A DNA stretch of 27,533 nucleotides, taken from contig DASSDH010000254.1 in the NCBI GenBank assembly GCA_035697245.1, forward strand, positions 1 through 27,533, in the 5' to 3' direction. Position numbers and translations under genes: made by a program. The stretch is from JACVRX01 sp035697245. Lineage in GTDB: Bacteria > Actinomycetota > Actinomycetes > Jiangellales > Jiangellaceae. Each line of letters opens with the position of its first letter. Position 1 is the stretch's first letter. This document shows positions 16,079 through 23,492 of the stretch, in pieces. The notes beneath the pieces were generated by a model. It saw nothing but the letters and a program-made list of their open reading frames with translations. It was not told where the DNA came from and did not search any database.

Positions 16079-17363
16079 CCGCGCGCCCTACCTCCGCGGT
16101 TTCCACCAGGCGTGACCAGATCCCGACGAAATCGGGCAACGTCTTGGCGGTCGTGGCGACGTCCTCGACGTCGATTCCATCGACGGCCAGGCCGAGCACG
16201 GCGCCGGCCTGCGCCATCCGGTGATCGGCGTAGGTGCGGAACAGCCCGCCCTTCAGCGGTCGCGGCCGAATCGTCAGGCCATCGACGGTATCGTCGACGT
16301 CTCCGCCGAGGGCGGTCAGCTCGGCGGCCAGAGCGGCGAGCCGGTCAGTCTCGTGGCCGCGCAGATGGGCGACTCCGCGCAGCACTGACGGCGAGTCCGC
16401 GAGCGTGGCGACGGCCGCCAGGACAGGCGTCAGTTCGCCGACCTCGTGCAAGTCGACGTCAATCCCGCGGATCCCGCCCGTCCCCTGTACCGACAGGCCG
16501 GTGGCGTCGAGCCGGCAAGTCCCACCGAGCAGCGTCAAAAGCTCGGGCAGGGCCGCCCCGGCCTGGGTCGTCCGTTCGGGCCAGGACGGGACGACGACCC
16601 GGCCGTTCGTGACCAGCGCGGCAGCCAGGAAGGGCGCGGCGCTGGACAGATCCGGCTCGATGTCGATGTCCAGCGGACCGATCGGGCCGGGCTCGACTCG
16701 CCAGGTGTCGGGCCCTTCGTCGACGCCGACGCCGGCCAGTCGCAGCATGGCGACGGTCATCTCCACATGCGGTTCCGACGGCAGGGGCTTGCCCACGTGC
16801 CGAACGGTCACGCCGTGCTCGTAGCGGGCACCGGCTAGCAGCAGGCCGCTGACGTACTGCGACGACGCCGACGCGTCGATCGTCACCGACCCGCCGGGTA
16901 CTCGTGCGCGGCCGTGCACGACGAACGGCAATGTGCCCCGGCCGCCGTGGTCGATCGCCACTCCCAACTCAGCGAGCGCACGGAGGAGCACCGCCATTGG
17001 CCGCTGCCGAGCCCGCGGGTCGCCGTCGAAACGCACATCGCCGTCGGCCAGTGCAGCGACCGGCGGGAGGAAGCGCATGACCGTGCCTGCCAGCCCGCAG
17101 TCCACTTCTGCCGGGCCGGCAAGAGGTTCCGGAGCGACCAGCCAGCCGTCGCCATCCTCGAGTACGGAGGTCCGGAGCGCACGCAGCGCGTCCACCATGA
17201 GCCGGGTGTCGCGCGCGCGCAGTGGCCCTCGAATACGGCTCGGTCCGTCCGCGAGGGCAGCGATCACGGCGGCCCGGTTGGTCAACGACTTGGACCCCGG
17301 CAGCGTCACGACCGCGTCTACGGGCCCCAGTGCGACTGGTGCGGGCCAACGGTCGTCGGTCAC
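16062..17363 (-). CDS. aroA: 3-phosphoshikimate 1-carboxyvinyltransferase (EPSP synthase)
   Basis: A 433-residue enzyme of the shikimate pathway that joins phosphoenolpyruvate to shikimate-3-phosphate. LPGSKSLTNRA (21-31) is the N-terminal substrate loop, CGLAGTVMRF is the second signature, and RTYADHRMAQAG lies in the C-terminal domain. The length matches actinobacterial AroA. Start GTG 17363 is chosen because GATACT (minus strand of 17370-17375) is exactly -12 to -7. A longer in-frame start at 17465 would run into the divergent topoisomerase gene. Confidence 0.95.
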   Translation of the reverse strand: MTDDRWPAPVALGPVDAVVTLPGSKSLTNRAAVIAALADGPSRIRGPLRARDTRLMVDALRALRTSVLEDGDGWLVAPEPLAGPAEVDCGLAGTVMRFLPPVAALADGDVRFDGDPRARQRPMAVLLRALAELGVAIDHGGRGTLPFVVHGRARVPGGSVTIDASASSQYVSGLLLAGARYEHGVTVRHVGKPLPSEPHVEMTVAMLRLAGVGVDEGPDTWRVEPGPIGPLDIDIEPDLSSAAPFLAAALVTNGRVVVPSWPERTTQAGAALPELLTLLGGTCRLDATGLSVQGTGGIRGIDVDLHEVGELTPVLAAVATLADSPSVLRGVAHLRGHETDRLAALAAELTALGGDVDDTVDGLTIRPRPLKGGLFRTYADHRMAQAGAVLGLAVDGIDVEDVATTAKTLPDFVGIWSRLVETAEVGRAGVDWL

Positions 17364-17424
17364 CGCGTCAGTATCGCGGAGTGCGCGAGGTGCATGCCGA
17401 GGTGCCGTTGGGTAAACCGAGGTC
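17364..17424. promoter_or_regulatory. divergent aroA / topoisomerase IB promoter region
   Basis: A 61-bp gap between divergent starts. Leftward, GATACT (17370-17375, minus) is -12 to -7 from the aroA GTG. Rightward, TAAACC (17413-17418) is -12 to -7 from ATG 17425. No Shine-Dalgarno sequence is evident on either side, so both transcripts look leaderless. Confidence 0.5.
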
Positions 17425-18444
17425 ATGCCTCGCCTGCGCCGGGTCGACTGCGCCGGGCCGGGCATCGTCCGGAAGCGGCGAGGGAAGGGCTTCAGTTACC
17501 AGTGGTCGGACGGCCGCCCGGTGACCGAGCCCGAGGTGCTCGCCCGGATCAAGGCACTTGTCCTGCCGCCGGCCTGGCAGGACGTCTGGATCTGCCCATG
17601 GCCCAACGGCCACATTCAGGCTATCGGTACCGACGCCGCTGGGCGTCGTCAGTACCGCTACCACGACGCCTGGCGCGTGCAGCGTGACCGCGACAAGCAC
17701 GACCGGGTGCTCGTCGTCGCCCAACGTCTTCCGGCGGCCCGAGATCGGGCCGCCGCGCACTTGGCCTTGCGTGGGTATCCCCGGAAGCGCGTTCTCGCCG
17801 CGGCGTTCCGGCTACTCGACCTCGGGTACCTCCGGGTCGGCGGTGAGGAGTACGCCGAGGACAATGGCTCGTTCGGGCTCGCGACACTGCGTCGCGAGCA
17901 CGTGACCCTGCGCCACGGCGCCATCGTTTTCAACTATCCGGCCAAGAGCGGAAAGCAGCGCATCCAGCGACTCGCCGACGACGATGTGCGCGCCGTCGTT
18001 CTGGGTTTGCTCCGCCGCAAGGACGACTCGCCGGAGCTGCTCGCATACAAGGAGCGAGGGCACTGGCGTGATATCCGCAGCGACGACGTCAACGCGTATT
18101 TGCGCGAGATCTTCGGTGTTGAGGTGACGGCAAAGGACTTCCGGACTTGGCATGCGACCGTGCTGATGGCGGTCGCCCTGGCCGTCTCACGCGAGGTCGC
18201 GAACTCGCCGGGCAAGCGCAAGCGGGCCATTGCCCGTGCCTACCGCGAGGTCGCGGAGTACATGGGCAACACACCCGCCGTCGCCCGGAGCTCCTACGTT
18301 GACCCGCGCCTGATCGACCTGTACGACGACGGCGCCACCGTCCTCCCCGCCATGGAACGGGCCGCCGCCAAAACCGACGACGAGGGCCCCTACCTGCACG
18401 GCACCGTCGAACGCGCCGTCCTCCGCCTGCTCCGCACCGAATGA
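17425..18444 (+). CDS. DNA topoisomerase IB (poxvirus type)
   Basis: A 339-residue type IB topoisomerase that nicks one strand through a 3'-phosphotyrosine. The N-terminal domain has LPPAWQDVWICPWPNGHIQA (47-66) and QYRYHDAWR. Catalytic residues lie in YLRVGGEEYA (R137), the KSGK loop (174-177) and FRTWHAT (239-245). The nucleophile is Y291 in ARSSYVDPR. Bacterial homologues relax supercoils but are not essential where studied. It is divergent from aroA and convergent with the DoxX gene across a nested hairpin. Confidence 0.92.
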   Translation: MPRLRRVDCAGPGIVRKRRGKGFSYQWSDGRPVTEPEVLARIKALVLPPAWQDVWICPWPNGHIQAIGTDAAGRRQYRYHDAWRVQRDRDKHDRVLVVAQRLPAARDRAAAHLALRGYPRKRVLAAAFRLLDLGYLRVGGEEYAEDNGSFGLATLRREHVTLRHGAIVFNYPAKSGKQRIQRLADDDVRAVVLGLLRRKDDSPELLAYKERGHWRDIRSDDVNAYLREIFGVEVTAKDFRTWHATVLMAVALAVSREVANSPGKRKRAIARAYREVAEYMGNTPAVARSSYVDPRLIDLYDDGATVLPAMERAAAKTDDEGPYLHGTVERAVLRLLRTE

Positions 18445-18492
18445 CGCGGCGGCGGGTTGGTCGATGGGCCGCGCATGACGGAACTGAAGGGG

Positions 18493-18577
18493 CGGGTCGG
18501 CAGGGATCGGCTCGGGTGTGGTGGGCGTAAACGGCCGACGAAGTCGGCCGCGGGCGGAGCTGATCCCTGCCGACCCG
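18493..18577. terminator. nested palindrome between convergent genes, probable bidirectional terminator
   Basis: A 21-bp inverted repeat (18493-18513 with 18557-18577) pairs at all positions except one G-T. Its 43-base loop holds a second perfect 8-bp hairpin, CGGCCGAC-GAA-GTCGGCCG (18532-18550). It lies between the stops of topoisomerase IB and the DoxX gene and lacks a T-tract, as many actinobacterial terminators do. The remaining parts of 18445-18609 show no gene. Confidence 0.6.
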
Positions 18578-18609
18578 GCCCGGCAAACGGCTCGACTCAG
18601 AGACGACCG

Positions 18610-19167
18610 TCAGCCAGGGAGGAGTTCGCGAGCCTTGCCTTTGACTTCGGCCCTGGTGGCACGGGCGGTGAGCCGAGCCTCGCGCTTGGCGGTCTTGGCC
18701 ATGCGCCGCGCATCAAGGGCGGCCCGGCGGGCCCGCCACGGGATGCCGGGGCGGCCCTCGGTGTCGACGGCGGCGAGGAGCAGCCCGCCCGTCATGCCGA
18801 CGTTCTTGAGGAACTGTAGGCGCTGGCTGCGCTTCTCGTCCGGGTCGTTGGACTCCCAGAACGGATGGCCGGCCAGCGTCGTCGGCACCATCGAGCCGGC
18901 GAGGGCGGCTGCGGCAACCCGGGACAACGTTCCGGTGGCGAGCATCGCGCCGCCGACCACGTGCACGGCGGCGTTGATCCGGACCAACGTTCGGGTATCG
19001 GTCGGGACCTGCGGCGCATATTTCTCCAGCAGCGGCGTCAAGCGATCGGTCACGGGCTTGGCCCGCTGGACTACGTAGTCGGGATCACGCAGCGTCTTCA
19101 GCCCCTGCACGATGAACAGGGACGCGAGCATCGGGCGGGCGATGAATCGAACCAGGGTCATGCCCAT
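18610..19167 (-). CDS. DoxX-family membrane protein
   Basis: A 185-residue DoxX/DoxD-like protein with about four membrane helices. RFIARPMLASLFIVQGLKTLRDP is the usual DoxX opening. RINAAVHVVGGAMLATG and LAGSMVPTTLAGHPFWE are also characteristic. The last 45 residues are very basic (ARRAALDARRMAKTAKREAR) and probably cytoplasmic. Mycobacterial DoxX relatives are linked to thiol/redox homeostasis, which would suit the nearby sigR locus, but that is inference. An alternative start at ATG 19161 has TAGGCA at -12 to -7 and may be the true one. Confidence 0.85.
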   Translation of the reverse strand: MGMTLVRFIARPMLASLFIVQGLKTLRDPDYVVQRAKPVTDRLTPLLEKYAPQVPTDTRTLVRINAAVHVVGGAMLATGTLSRVAAAALAGSMVPTTLAGHPFWESNDPDEKRSQRLQFLKNVGMTGGLLLAAVDTEGRPGIPWRARRAALDARRMAKTAKREARLTARATRAEVKGKARELLPG

Positions 19168-19221
19168 TGCCTACCACGAAAGCGGGCCGGCCGAACCTTC
19201 GTCGGTGTCGGAACCCCGTGG

Positions 19222-19227
19222 CAGGCT
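19222..19227 (+). promoter_or_regulatory. -10-like element of the SRAP gene
   Basis: CAGGCT lies -13 to -8 from ATG 19235. No ribosome binding site precedes the ATG, so a leaderless transcript is likely. Confidence 0.4.
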
Positions 19228-19234
19228 TGGTCCA

Positions 19235-20008
19235 ATGTGCGGACGGTTCGCAGTCAGCCACAGCGCCGACGAGTTGGCCGAGGAGTTCGGCGTCGATCGG
19301 ATCGAACTGCGTGAGCGGCTCGAGCCGGACTGGAACGTCGCGCCGACCAAAGACGTCTACGCCGTGCTCACGCGTAAGCGGCGCAGCGAGCCCGTCCAAG
19401 CACCGCAGCGGCGGCTCACGGTGCTGCGCTGGGGATTGGTGCCGTCGTGGGCAAAGGACATGTCGATCGGAAGCCGGCTGATCAATGCCCGGGTGGAGAC
19501 CGCGCACGAGAAGCCGGCGTTTCGTCGCGCGCTCGCGCTGCGCCGCTGCCTATTACCAGCCGACGGGTACTACGAGTGGTACGGCCAGGTGAAGGGCCGG
19601 AAGCAGCCGTTCTTCATCCATCCCCGCGACGGCGGGGTCCTGGCCATGGCCGGGCTGTACGAGATCTGGCGCGATCCCTCGGTCGCCGACGACGACGATC
19701 CCGAGGCGTTCCGGTGGACGGCGGTGATCCTCACCACCGAGGCCGAGGACGACATCGGCCAGATCCACGACCGCACCCCGATGATCGTCGAGCCCGACCG
19801 GTGGGATGCCTGGCTCGACCCGACGGTCGACGACGTCGACATCGCCCGCCGGCTGCTCGTCCCCGCGACCCCCGGTCGGCTCGAGGCGTATCCGGTCTCC
19901 ACCGACGTGAACAAGGTCGACAACAACGGTCCGCACCTGGTCGAGCCGCTGCCGGCCGAGCCGGCCCTCGACGCGGACCCGAATGCCGAGCAGTCGCCGC
20001 TGTTCTAG
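19235..20008 (+). CDS. SRAP-domain abasic-site DNA-crosslinking protein (YedK/HMCES-like)
   Basis: A 257-residue SRAP protein that shields abasic sites in single-stranded DNA by forming a thiazolidine with Cys2. The start MCGRF is obligatory because Cys2 is the catalytic residue, so ATG 19235 is secure. Other active-site features are WNVAPT (N34), INARVET (83-89), GYYEW (E114) and IHDRTPMIV (H178). Length is slightly above the family norm because of an acidic C-terminal tail (EPALDADPNAEQ). Its TAG shares the palindrome CTAG with the TAG of the convergent M14-like gene. Confidence 0.95.
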   Translation: MCGRFAVSHSADELAEEFGVDRIELRERLEPDWNVAPTKDVYAVLTRKRRSEPVQAPQRRLTVLRWGLVPSWAKDMSIGSRLINARVETAHEKPAFRRALALRRCLLPADGYYEWYGQVKGRKQPFFIHPRDGGVLAMAGLYEIWRDPSVADDDDPEAFRWTAVILTTEAEDDIGQIHDRTPMIVEPDRWDAWLDPTVDDVDIARRLLVPATPGRLEAYPVSTDVNKVDNNGPHLVEPLPAEPALDADPNAEQSPLF

Positions 20009-21054
20009 TCGACCCGTCGCGAGATGTAGAACAAGCAGTCGCGCCTGGTCTGCACGACCGTGGTCGTCATCATCACCGGTGTCACGTCCTCGGTCGTGAT
20101 CACCCGGCCGTCGGGTGTGGTCCGGAAGTACCGGTCGGTGACGTCGACCCTGCTCATGTCAGTGACGCAGAGCGGCATCGCAGCACCGACGTCGATGTGC
20201 CCGATTGTGTGCTCGGCCGGCAGCACCTCGAAGTTGTAACCGTCCAGTCCTGGGAGAATCACGAGGTCGGTCTCCTCGTCCACCACGCCGCCGAAGCCGA
20301 AGGTGACCTCCGGACGGACGGTGACCCGGTGCTGCATCTCGACGATGCGCGGGGGACGGGCGTCGTCGGCGTGGGACGCGGCAAAGCCCTCCGCGGCGAG
20401 GAACCGGTGGATCACGCCGGAGGCGAATGCCGTTCCCTCCGGCAGGTGCGGCAGGCCGCACTCCACCGCGACCGTCGGGCACAGGTCGGTCAAGGCCTCC
20501 ATCAGGGTGAATGCTCGCAAGCGCCACTGCAGCATGGTGTCGGCGCACAGCGCCGCGAGCCGCAGCCCGGGCTCGCTCGGTGCGGGCAGGATCGCGTAGT
20601 ACGGATTCTGCCCGCTGTTGTTGTGCAGGTCGATGGCGGCTTCCAGGCTGGCCGAGCGAAGCTCGGCGAGGATCTCGGCCGCGCAGCGGCGCATCCTTGT
20701 CGTCGTCGGACCGACGTCCCAGACCCGATTGAAGTCCTCCTGGTCGTCCAGGTAGCGGTGGGCGTACCAGCCGTCCTGGGTGGCGGCCCGAACGTTGCCG
20801 ATCAGCACCCACAGGTCGAACGGGAACCGCTCACCGCGGCGCAGCACCTCCAAGATCGCCCGATAACCCGACGGTTCGTTGCCGTGCATCAGACAGGCGA
20901 TCAGGCGGGCGGCCGGGATCGGCGCCGTACCGGCTGCGGGGATGTGCATGAGCGCCGGCTTGCCCGCGAGTGAGACGAGGACGTCCTCGTCCGATCCCTC
21001 CAACAGAGCCTTGAGTTCCTCGTAGCCGTCGAAGCGGTGGTACAGCGCTGACAT
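20005..21054 (-). CDS. succinylglutamate desuccinylase/aspartoacylase-family (M14) amidohydrolase
   Basis: A 349-residue zinc hydrolase of the AstE/ASPA branch of peptidase family M14, which removes acyl groups from amino acids. Zinc ligands are H57 and E60 in MHGNEPSG, and H144 in IDLHNNSG. EDFNRVW (106-112) matches the DLNR substrate-binding motif. E198 in VECG is the likely general base. The C-terminal 120 residues form the beta-rich domain usual for the group. It lies 50 bp downstream of the GCS2-type ligase on the same strand. TATCCT stands 9-14 bases before the ATG and could be an extra promoter. The substrate is unknown; the neighbouring ligase product is a candidate. Confidence 0.88.
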   Translation of the reverse strand: MSALYHRFDGYEELKALLEGSDEDVLVSLAGKPALMHIPAAGTAPIPAARLIACLMHGNEPSGYRAILEVLRRGERFPFDLWVLIGNVRAATQDGWYAHRYLDDQEDFNRVWDVGPTTTRMRRCAAEILAELRSASLEAAIDLHNNSGQNPYYAILPAPSEPGLRLAALCADTMLQWRLRAFTLMEALTDLCPTVAVECGLPHLPEGTAFASGVIHRFLAAEGFAASHADDARPPRIVEMQHRVTVRPEVTFGFGGVVDEETDLVILPGLDGYNFEVLPAEHTIGHIDVGAAMPLCVTDMSRVDVTDRYFRTTPDGRVITTEDVTPVMMTTTVVQTRRDCLFYISRRVD

Positions 21055-21104
21055 GAGCCGACAGGATACCGGCTGAGGACGGACGTTTCGGACAGCCAGG
21101 CTGA

Positions 21105-22601
21105 TCAGCCGGTGACCGGCCAGGTGTGCACCGGAGTACTCGCAAACGAGCGTTGATGGTAGCGGCGCACGAGCTCGCGGGCCGCCTCGGAACGGTCGAG
21201 CCCGGAGCCGTCGACCAGCCGCCGCCAGGTCTCGATCTGCCAGCCCGCCCCGCTGCGCCCGGAAAGGGTGCGTTCTTCGATGATGCCGAGGTAGTACTCG
21301 ATGTCGCCTTCGTCGACCCCCCAGTCTTGTAGCCCTTCGCGGGCAAGCGGGATCAGGTGACGCAGGATCAGCTCACTCACCGGGACATGGGCACCGATCT
21401 GCGGCCAGTACAGCCGGGCGCCAAGGCCATCCCGAGCGGCGGCGTAGAAGTTGTCGGTCGCCGCCGCGAAGCTCATCCGCTCCCAGATGTACGGCCGGGG
21501 CTGTGACACCAAACCGTGCAACATGCCGTAGTACAGCGCTGCGTTGGCCACCGAGTCGGGAACCGACGGACCGGCCGGAAGTACCCGGTTCTCGATGCGC
21601 ATGTGCGGCCGGCCCCGGACGACCTCGTAGACCGGCCGGTTCCATCGGTAGATGGTCCCGTTGTGCAGTGTCAGCTCCGGCAGCCTCGGCACCTCGCCGC
21701 GCTCCAACATCGCGAACGGGTCCTCGTCCTCGACGATCGGCAGCAGGGACGGGAAGTAGCGGACGTTCTCGTCGAACAGGTCCCACAGTCCCTCGCCTTC
21801 GTCGAGCCATTTCTCGCCGAACCAGACCCGCGGCCGGACACCCTGCAGCGTCAGCTCCTCGGTCCGGGTATCGGCGGCCTGCTCGAACAGCGCGATTCGA
21901 GTCTCGTGGTGGAGTTGTTTGCCCAGGAAGAACGGCGAGTTCGCACCCACCGCCACCAGTGGCGAGGACAGCACCTCGGCAGCGTTCCAGTACAGGCCGA
22001 AGTCGTGCGGGTCGACCTGGAGATGCAGTTGCATCGACGTGCACGCGGCCTCGAACAGGATCGAGTTCGCCCGGGTCTCGAGCACGTCCGTACCCTCGAT
22101 CTTGATCAGAATGTCCTCGCCGCGGGCGTTGAGGATCATGTCGTTCAGCGCCTTGTAGCGAGGGTTGGCGGACATAAACTGCTCGGTGACGTCGAAGTCC
22201 TTCAGCGTCGGCAGGATTCCGATGATCATCACCTGAGCGCCGAGCTCTTCGGCGACGTCGTGTGCGTGGTTCAGTGAGCGGCGCAGTTCGCTGTCGATCG
22301 TGTGGAAGACATGACCGGTGATCAGGCGAGGCTTGACGTCGAACTCGATGTTGAACTGCGCCACCTCTGTCTGGAAGTCGCTGGAGGCAAGGCGCTCGAG
22401 CAGCTTGGCGTTGATCGGTGCCGCGTCTCCTTGTGGGTCGGTGATGTAGACCTCCATCTCGACCCCGCAGGTTCGTCGCCCGGTCTCGAAGCTGCCGGAG
22501 TCGACGAGCTGACGTAGGGCGGCGAGGTCGGTCTTGACCTTCTCCCGATAACGGAGCCTGTCCTCGCGGGTGAACTCCGTCGTGTCGATGTCCCGACCCA
22601 T
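21105..22601 (-). CDS. GCS2-type carboxylate-amine ligase (glutamate-cysteine ligase-like)
   Basis: A 498-residue ligase of the GCS2 superfamily. CGVEMEVYI (45-53) contains the metal-binding glutamates, QFNIEFDVKPR the next conserved block, and MQLHLQVDPHDFGLYWN and HMRIENRVLPAGPSVPD the later ATP and substrate regions. The protein is about 120 residues longer than YbdK-type members. Glutathione is not the main thiol in most actinobacteria, so the name glutamate-cysteine ligase is unreliable; the real product may be another gamma-glutamyl or amide compound. AGGA precedes ATG 22601 at about 10 bases. It is followed by an M14 deacylase gene, giving a make/break pair. Confidence 0.88.
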   Translation of the reverse strand: MGRDIDTTEFTREDRLRYREKVKTDLAALRQLVDSGSFETGRRTCGVEMEVYITDPQGDAAPINAKLLERLASSDFQTEVAQFNIEFDVKPRLITGHVFHTIDSELRRSLNHAHDVAEELGAQVMIIGILPTLKDFDVTEQFMSANPRYKALNDMILNARGEDILIKIEGTDVLETRANSILFEAACTSMQLHLQVDPHDFGLYWNAAEVLSSPLVAVGANSPFFLGKQLHHETRIALFEQAADTRTEELTLQGVRPRVWFGEKWLDEGEGLWDLFDENVRYFPSLLPIVEDEDPFAMLERGEVPRLPELTLHNGTIYRWNRPVYEVVRGRPHMRIENRVLPAGPSVPDSVANAALYYGMLHGLVSQPRPYIWERMSFAAATDNFYAAARDGLGARLYWPQIGAHVPVSELILRHLIPLAREGLQDWGVDEGDIEYYLGIIEERTLSGRSGAGWQIETWRRLVDGSGLDRSEAARELVRRYHQRSFASTPVHTWPVTG

Positions 22602-22634
22602 GGCCCGGTCCTTCCGACGCTGCTGGTCAGCACG

Positions 22635-22640
22635 AGTCTA
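22635..22640 (-). promoter_or_regulatory. -10 element of the GCS2/M14 unit
   Basis: TAGACT on the minus strand fits TANNNT and would start transcription at about 22628, giving a leader of roughly 27 bases that contains GGAAGGA. No good -35 is visible. Confidence 0.45.
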
Positions 22641-22735
22641 TTGGCCGCACCGGTAATGGACCCTGCCACGATCCTGCGACATCGGTGGCAGTCCGACGGC
22701 CATAGCTGTCTCGTGATCGTCCGCTGATCGGGCGG

Positions 22736-22741
22736 TACCGT
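22736..22741 (+). promoter_or_regulatory. -10 element that decides the Tex30-like hydrolase start
   Basis: TACCGT lies -13 to -8 from GTG 22749 and overlaps the first in-frame GTG at 22740, so translation should begin at 22749 on a leaderless message. The 9-mer CGGTACCGT is identical to the one before ATP-grasp ligase B. Confidence 0.5.
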
Positions 22742-22748
22742 GCCCAAC

Positions 22749-23384
22749 GTGGTCAAGCGCCTGGTGCCGACGCCGGCCGGGGATGCCCGGCTGATCGTCG
22801 ACGAGGCAGGTACCCGTCGCGGCACGCTCGTTCTCGGGCATGGTGCGGGTGGGGGTATCGGCGCTCGCGACCTCGCCGCGCTCGCCGCGTCACTGCCGGG
22901 TGAGGGGATCACCGTCGTCCGTGTGGAGCAACCATGGAAGGTGGCCGGTAAGAAGGCGGCTCCCGCCCCGCCGACCTTGGATCGAGCCTGGCTCGCCGCC
23001 CTGGACGGCCTGCCGCGAGACGTGCCGCTCGCCGTCGGCGGTCGCAGTGCAGGCGCGCGGGTGGCGTGTCGGACGGCGCTGGACGTGGGCGCCGCGGCCG
23101 TCGTCGCCTTGGCCTTCCCCTTGCACCCGCCGGGCCGGCCGGAGCGATCACGGCTGGCCGAGCTGACCGGAGCCGGCGTGCCGACGCTGGTGCTGCAGGG
23201 CGAACGCGACACGTTCGGTCGGCCGGAGGAGTTTCCCGCCGGCGTGTTCGAGCTCGTCACCGTCCCGCACGCCGACCACGGGATGGCGGTGCCGGCCGGC
23301 CATGATCTGCGTGCGGTGTCAGAACGCGTCGTGCAGACAGTTCTGGACTGGTTGGGGAATGTCTTCGCAGCGGCAACGCGTTGA
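22749..23384 (+). CDS. Tex30/KANL3-like alpha/beta hydrolase
   Basis: A 211-residue cytoplasmic hydrolase of the Tex30/KANL3 (dienelactone-hydrolase-like) type. LVLGHGAGGGIGARDL (27-42) is the oxyanion region. The triad is S100 in GGRSAGAR, D154 in LQGERDTFG and H177 in PHADHGM. The family is common in actinobacteria and has no firm substrate. The last 30 bases of the gene contain a SigR-type promoter for the next gene, so the ends of the two units overlap functionally. Confidence 0.85.
   Translation: MVKRLVPTPAGDARLIVDEAGTRRGTLVLGHGAGGGIGARDLAALAASLPGEGITVVRVEQPWKVAGKKAAPAPPTLDRAWLAALDGLPRDVPLAVGGRSAGARVACRTALDVGAAAVVALAFPLHPPGRPERSRLAELTGAGVPTLVLQGERDTFGRPEEFPAGVFELVTVPHADHGMAVPAGHDLRAVSERVVQTVLDWLGNVFAAATR
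23356..23382 (+). promoter_or_regulatory. SigR-type autoregulatory promoter
   Basis: GGAAT (23356-23360) and CGTT (23379-23382) are 18 bp apart, matching the SigR/SigH recognition pattern GGAAT-N18-cGTT. It sits inside the 3' end of the hydrolase gene, 110 bp before the short sigR start and 8 bases before an in-frame GTG at 23391. Positive autoregulation of sigR-rsrA is well known in Streptomyces and mycobacteria. Confidence 0.7.
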
Positions 23385-23492
23385 GGCACCGTGACAACTG
23401 CCGCGGGCTTCGTCCGCGTTGCCTCCGTCGGCGCTTCTCACTGGATGGAGTGGCCGACGGCAACAGACCTGCCGCGGATAACATCGCGAGCG

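Noticed and set aside
19447..20973. 508-codon open frame on the plus strand
   Set aside because: It crosses the SRAP gene and then the antisense of the M14 gene, which have strong motifs; the product is unlike any family I know.
21105..22601. assignment as true glutathione-pathway gshA
   Set aside because: The family motif alone does not fix the substrate, no glutathione synthetase is near, and actinobacteria normally use mycothiol; left as a GCS2-type ligase without a gene symbol.
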